Of a stretch of DNA of 15,361 bases, positions 14,013-15,361 are shown piece by piece. Positions within the stretch are counted from its first letter, which is position 1. Each line of letters opens with the position of its first letter. Location of the stretch: the NCBI GenBank assembly GCA_009784085.1, contig WRCJ01000036.1, positions 1 to 15,361 of the forward strand, read 5' to 3'. The position numbers were made by a program, and so were the translations under genes. This DNA comes from Oscillospiraceae bacterium (GTDB taxonomy: Bacteria > Bacillota > Clostridia > Oscillospirales > UBA929). The notes beneath the pieces are model-generated. The model was not told the DNA's origin. It did no database searches and saw only the letters and a list, made by a program, of their open reading frames with translations.

Positions 14013-14924
14013 TTATGAAAAGTCCGCCCCCAACGCCGCCCGGGTCAACCAGACGATAAAATCATTGTTCGGGAACGGCGACAAATGCGCCAGCGCGTCT
14101 TCGGTGAGCGCGCCGACAACCCGCCGGCACTCTTCGGCGCCCACCAAGCCCACCATGGTCAATTTTTCGCGGCCGGCGGAGGTTTCCTTGCCGATGGCCT
14201 CCGGCATCCCCTCCGAACCATCCTCCGAACCATCCTCGAGATCTTCCAGATCATCCAGATCGTCTTTGATCTGGAAGGCCAGCCCCAAACAGCGCGCGTA
14301 GCTGGTACCGCTGGCAAGAAGCTCCGGCGCCGCGCCTGCCAGCTCGCAGCCGACGACGACAGCCGCATTGAAAAGCGCCGCCGTCTTGAGAAGATAGATG
14401 CGCGAGATGGTGTCGAGGTTGGGTTCCAAGCCGTCGGCGTCCATGTCGAGCTGCTGACCGCCCGCCATGCCGTACAAGCCGGAAGCCCACGCCAAGCGGT
14501 GCGCCGCCTTGATCACCCGCTCGGGCGGCGTCTCCCCATAGTAATCGGCGTCCAGCATGGTCTCGAACGCCGCCGACAGCAAAGCGTCCCAGGCCAGCAC
14601 GGCACCCGAAACCACAAACATCCTGTGGTTGGACGGGCGGCCCCGCCTGACATCGTCGTCGTCCATGCAGGGCAAGTCGTCATGGATGAGGGAATAGGCG
14701 TGGATCATCTCCGCAGCGCACGCGAACGGCAACGCACCCTCCACGGCGCCGCCCAAGGCTTCGCAAAAGGCCAGCGTCAAGACCGGGCGGATGCGCTTCC
14801 CGCCGCCCAAGACGCTGTACGTCATGGCATCCAGAAGCCTGATCTGCGGGAGTTGCGCGTAGGGCAGGTACCTCTCCAACCCACGCTCGATCATCGCCCG
14901 GTAACGCTCGTATTGATCGTTCAT
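14013..14924 (-). CDS. ispA: polyprenyl synthase, farnesyl diphosphate synthase type
   Basis: A 303-residue trans-prenyltransferase that condenses IPP with allylic diphosphates to make farnesyl (possibly geranylgeranyl) diphosphate. Substrate-binding GGKRIRP is at 41-47. The first aspartate-rich motif is D82-D-L-P-C-M-D-D-D-D91 and the second is Q218-I-K-D-D-L-D-D225. After the second motif the sequence runs into an acidic stretch (residues 224-239, LEDLEDGSEDGSEG) partly made by a perfect 12-bp duplication (14212-14235), where relatives have a short ordered loop. The ATG overlaps xseB as ATGA. The OLE promoter begins right after its stop. Confidence 0.95.
   Translation of the reverse strand: MNDQYERYRAMIERGLERYLPYAQLPQIRLLDAMTYSVLGGGKRIRPVLTLAFCEALGGAVEGALPFACAAEMIHAYSLIHDDLPCMDDDDVRRGRPSNHRMFVVSGAVLAWDALLSAAFETMLDADYYGETPPERVIKAAHRLAWASGLYGMAGGQQLDMDADGLEPNLDTISRIYLLKTAALFNAAVVVGCELAGAAPELLASGTSYARCLGLAFQIKDDLDDLEDLEDGSEDGSEGMPEAIGKETSAGREKLTMVGLVGAEECRRVVGALTEDALAHLSPFPNNDFIVWLTRAALGADFS
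14212..14235. repeat. 12-bp tandem duplication in ispA
   Basis: TCCGAACCATCC occurs twice in direct succession (plus strand), encoding the EDGS duplication of the acidic loop. Related but diverged copies of GATCTTCC/GATCATCC follow up to about 14264. The frame is kept. Confidence 0.8.
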
Positions 14925-15160
14925 AGGTCGACCTCATCCAGGAGGGGCGCCTCGCCGACCTCGCCGCTATCGCCTTCCGACAGCCGCATCACCTTCAGTT
15001 CGGCGGCGTCGAGCAGGCCGGCGCAAAGCTTCACCAAAGCCGCGCCCTCGGTGTACAGGCCCAGCGCGTCGTCCAGCGGGACATCGCCCCGCTCCAGCTT
15101 CGCCACGATTGCATCCAACCGCGCCAAAGATTTCTCAAAAGAAGGCTTCCTATCATCCAT
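14921..15160 (-). CDS. xseB: exodeoxyribonuclease VII small subunit
   Basis: A 79-residue XseB, the small helical subunit that binds the XseA nuclease and regulates its degradation of single-stranded DNA. The core SFEKSLARLDAIVAKLERGDVPLDDALGLY-type pattern is present, beginning at residue 7, with the usual helix-turn-helix hairpin to about residue 60 and an acidic tail. Length is typical. GAGGTG (15168-15173) lies seven bases before the ATG. It overlaps ispA by 4 bp. The partner xseA, normally directly upstream, is not seen; the upstream DNA is instead the 3' end of a group II intron. Confidence 0.93.
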   Translation of the reverse strand: MDDRKPSFEKSLARLDAIVAKLERGDVPLDDALGLYTEGAALVKLCAGLLDAAELKVMRLSEGDSGEVGEAPLLDEVDL

Positions 15161-15184
15161 AAGACGTCACCTCAAAAAATAAAA

Positions 15185-15228
15185 ATGATTCACCATTTAT
15201 TGATTCACTACTTCATGTTTCACTATTT
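15185..15228. repeat. three degenerate 15-bp repeats upstream of xseB
   Basis: Units beginning TGATTCACCA (15186), TGATTCACTA (15201) and TGTTTCACTA (15216) repeat with a 15-bp period on the plus strand. They fill the space between the intron end and the xseB ribosome binding site. I see no convincing promoter here. Confidence 0.55.
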
Positions 15229-15254
15229 GCTGAACGATGGTTCGAGTACCACCG

Positions 15255-15361
15255 ATCGGGTAGGGGCTAGGCGCAACAGCTTTCGCCCCTCCCACACCAC
15301 CGCACATACGGTTCCGTATACGGCGGTTCAATTCGTAGCGATTAAGTGGGCTTTTCCATAG
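15255..15361 (-). mobile_element. group II intron, 3' end (domains V and VI), cut by the window edge
   Basis: Read on the minus strand, 15329 down to about 15297 folds into a domain V hairpin: a helix from ACCGCC paired with GGUGGU, a 2-nt bulge (UG), a second helix UAUACG with CGUAUG, and a GAAC loop. This layout is diagnostic of group II introns. A domain VI-like stem (GGGGC with GCCCC and an unpaired A) follows, and the element ends CUACCCGAU at 15255, typical of bacterial introns. The intron lies in the same orientation as the operon, upstream of xseB. The 5' part and most of the encoded protein lie outside the window. Confidence 0.8.
15328..15361 (-). CDS. C-terminal end of a probable intron-encoded reverse transcriptase
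   Basis: Only the last ten codons are in the window (YGKAHLIATN, then TGA at 15330-15328). The position just before domain V, with the stop overlapping the first bases of that domain, is where the reverse transcriptase/maturase of such introns ends. The fragment is too short to identify by sequence alone; the call is from context. Confidence 0.4.
   Translation of the reverse strand, partial: YGKAHLIATN

Noticed and set aside
15161..15254. Promoter for xseB-ispA
   Set aside because: AT-rich repeats give several weak -10-like words but no pair with proper spacing.

Overview
All recognisable genes in this 15.4 kb window lie on the minus strand, so transcription runs from the right edge to the left. 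The sequence is GC-rich and looks chromosomal. The spore-associated genes ytfJ and dacF, a RecN/ArgR/TlyA/NadK cluster and Shine-Dalgarno-type starts point to a spore-forming Firmicute, most likely an anaerobic member of the Clostridia. I cannot name the genus.

In transcription order: the 3' end of a group II intron at the right edge; xseB and ispA; a non-coding stretch of about 600 nt; a small four-helix membrane protein gene; dxs, tlyA, nadK, argR, recN and tyrS; an M50 membrane protease gene; scpA and scpB; a DUF2953 protein gene; ytfJ, dacF and rluB. Gaps are short and several genes overlap by 4 to 20 nt, so large parts are probably cotranscribed. The genes cover isoprenoid precursor synthesis (ispA, dxs), rRNA modification (tlyA, rluB), NADP supply, arginine control, DNA repair (xseB, recN), tyrosine charging, chromosome condensation (scpAB) and spore or wall functions (ytfJ, dacF).

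The most notable element is the gene-free stretch between ispA and the membrane protein gene. Its place (ispA, RNA, oapA, dxs), its size and its structured sequence match OLE RNA (Ornate Large Extremophilic RNA), a membrane-associated non-coding RNA. The next gene is then its partner OapA. A good extended -10 promoter sits just after the ispA stop, pointing into the RNA. Six 11-bp tandem units lie between the RNA and oapA.

A second theme is recent-looking short tandem repeats. Gaps carry degenerate 8-, 11- and 15-bp units, and 9-, 12- and 15-bp units have expanded inside dacF and ispA. The first 200 bp of the window is AT-rich, unlike the rest, and its origin is unclear.
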